Part shown: positions 5,461 through 5,819 of the stretch, piece by piece
Layout: each line of letters starts with the position of its first letter
How positions within the stretch are numbered: position 1 is the first letter of the stretch
Assembly (NCBI GenBank): GCA_945906835.1
Contig: CAMDRL010000090.1
Location: 1 to 5,819, forward strand
From: Rickettsia typhi
Lineage (GTDB): Bacteria; Pseudomonadota; Alphaproteobacteria; Rickettsiales; UBA1997
Length of the DNA: 5,819 nt
Reading direction: 5' to 3'
Program-made: the position numbers and the translations under genes
The notes under the pieces: generated by a model
Seen by the model: the letters and a program-made list of their open reading frames with translations, nothing else
Databases searched by the model: none
What the model was told of the DNA's origin: nothing

Positions 5461-5819
<359 letters not shown>

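Overview
The window comes from an AT-rich alphaproteobacterium, most likely a member of the Rickettsiales or a close relative. The main evidence is the first ~360 nt of a 16S rRNA gene at the right edge. It has a very short V1 region, the alphaproteobacterial start CAACTTGAGAGTTTGATC, and internal stretches such as GAAAGATTTATCGCT and GGACAATGGGCGCAAGCCTG that I recognise from this group. Genus cannot be set from the sequence alone. All genes read left to right.

Layout. Positions 1-116 are AT-rich, with only a weak candidate promoter. 117-911 is dapB (lysine/diaminopimelate pathway); its last third is much richer in G+C than its first third. 912-1080 holds a complex nested set of inverted repeats, one arm of which looks like a terminator for leftward transcription. 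1167-2024 and 2027-3013 form a compact type II restriction-modification module: an NgoPII-family endonuclease followed 2 bp later by a HaeIII/NgoPII-like 5-cytosine methyltransferase. The expected target is GGCC, which occurs once in the window. 3041-4096 is tilS (tRNA-Ile lysidine synthetase) and 4093-5136 is holA (DNA polymerase III delta subunit). These two overlap by 4 bp, and tilS starts 27 bp after the methyltransferase. 5137-5460 is gene-free: it carries a probable rRNA promoter, a ~270-nt leader with hairpins, a boxA-like site and a terminator-like hairpin. The 16S gene begins at about 5461 and runs off the window.

How the parts relate. dapB, tilS, holA and 16S are housekeeping functions. 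The restriction-modification pair is the accessory piece, probably inserted between dapB and tilS-holA; that it was inserted is inference. Because of the tight spacing, tilS and holA may be transcribed from the restriction-modification promoter. The restriction gene comes first and I see no controller protein gene, so the timing of methylase versus nuclease expression is an open question. None of the five protein genes has a clear Shine-Dalgarno sequence.

I do not see a wholly new system. The points most worth checking are the palindromic element, the composition switch inside dapB, the altered recognition-domain sequence of the methyltransferase, and the possible antitermination arrangement in the rRNA leader.
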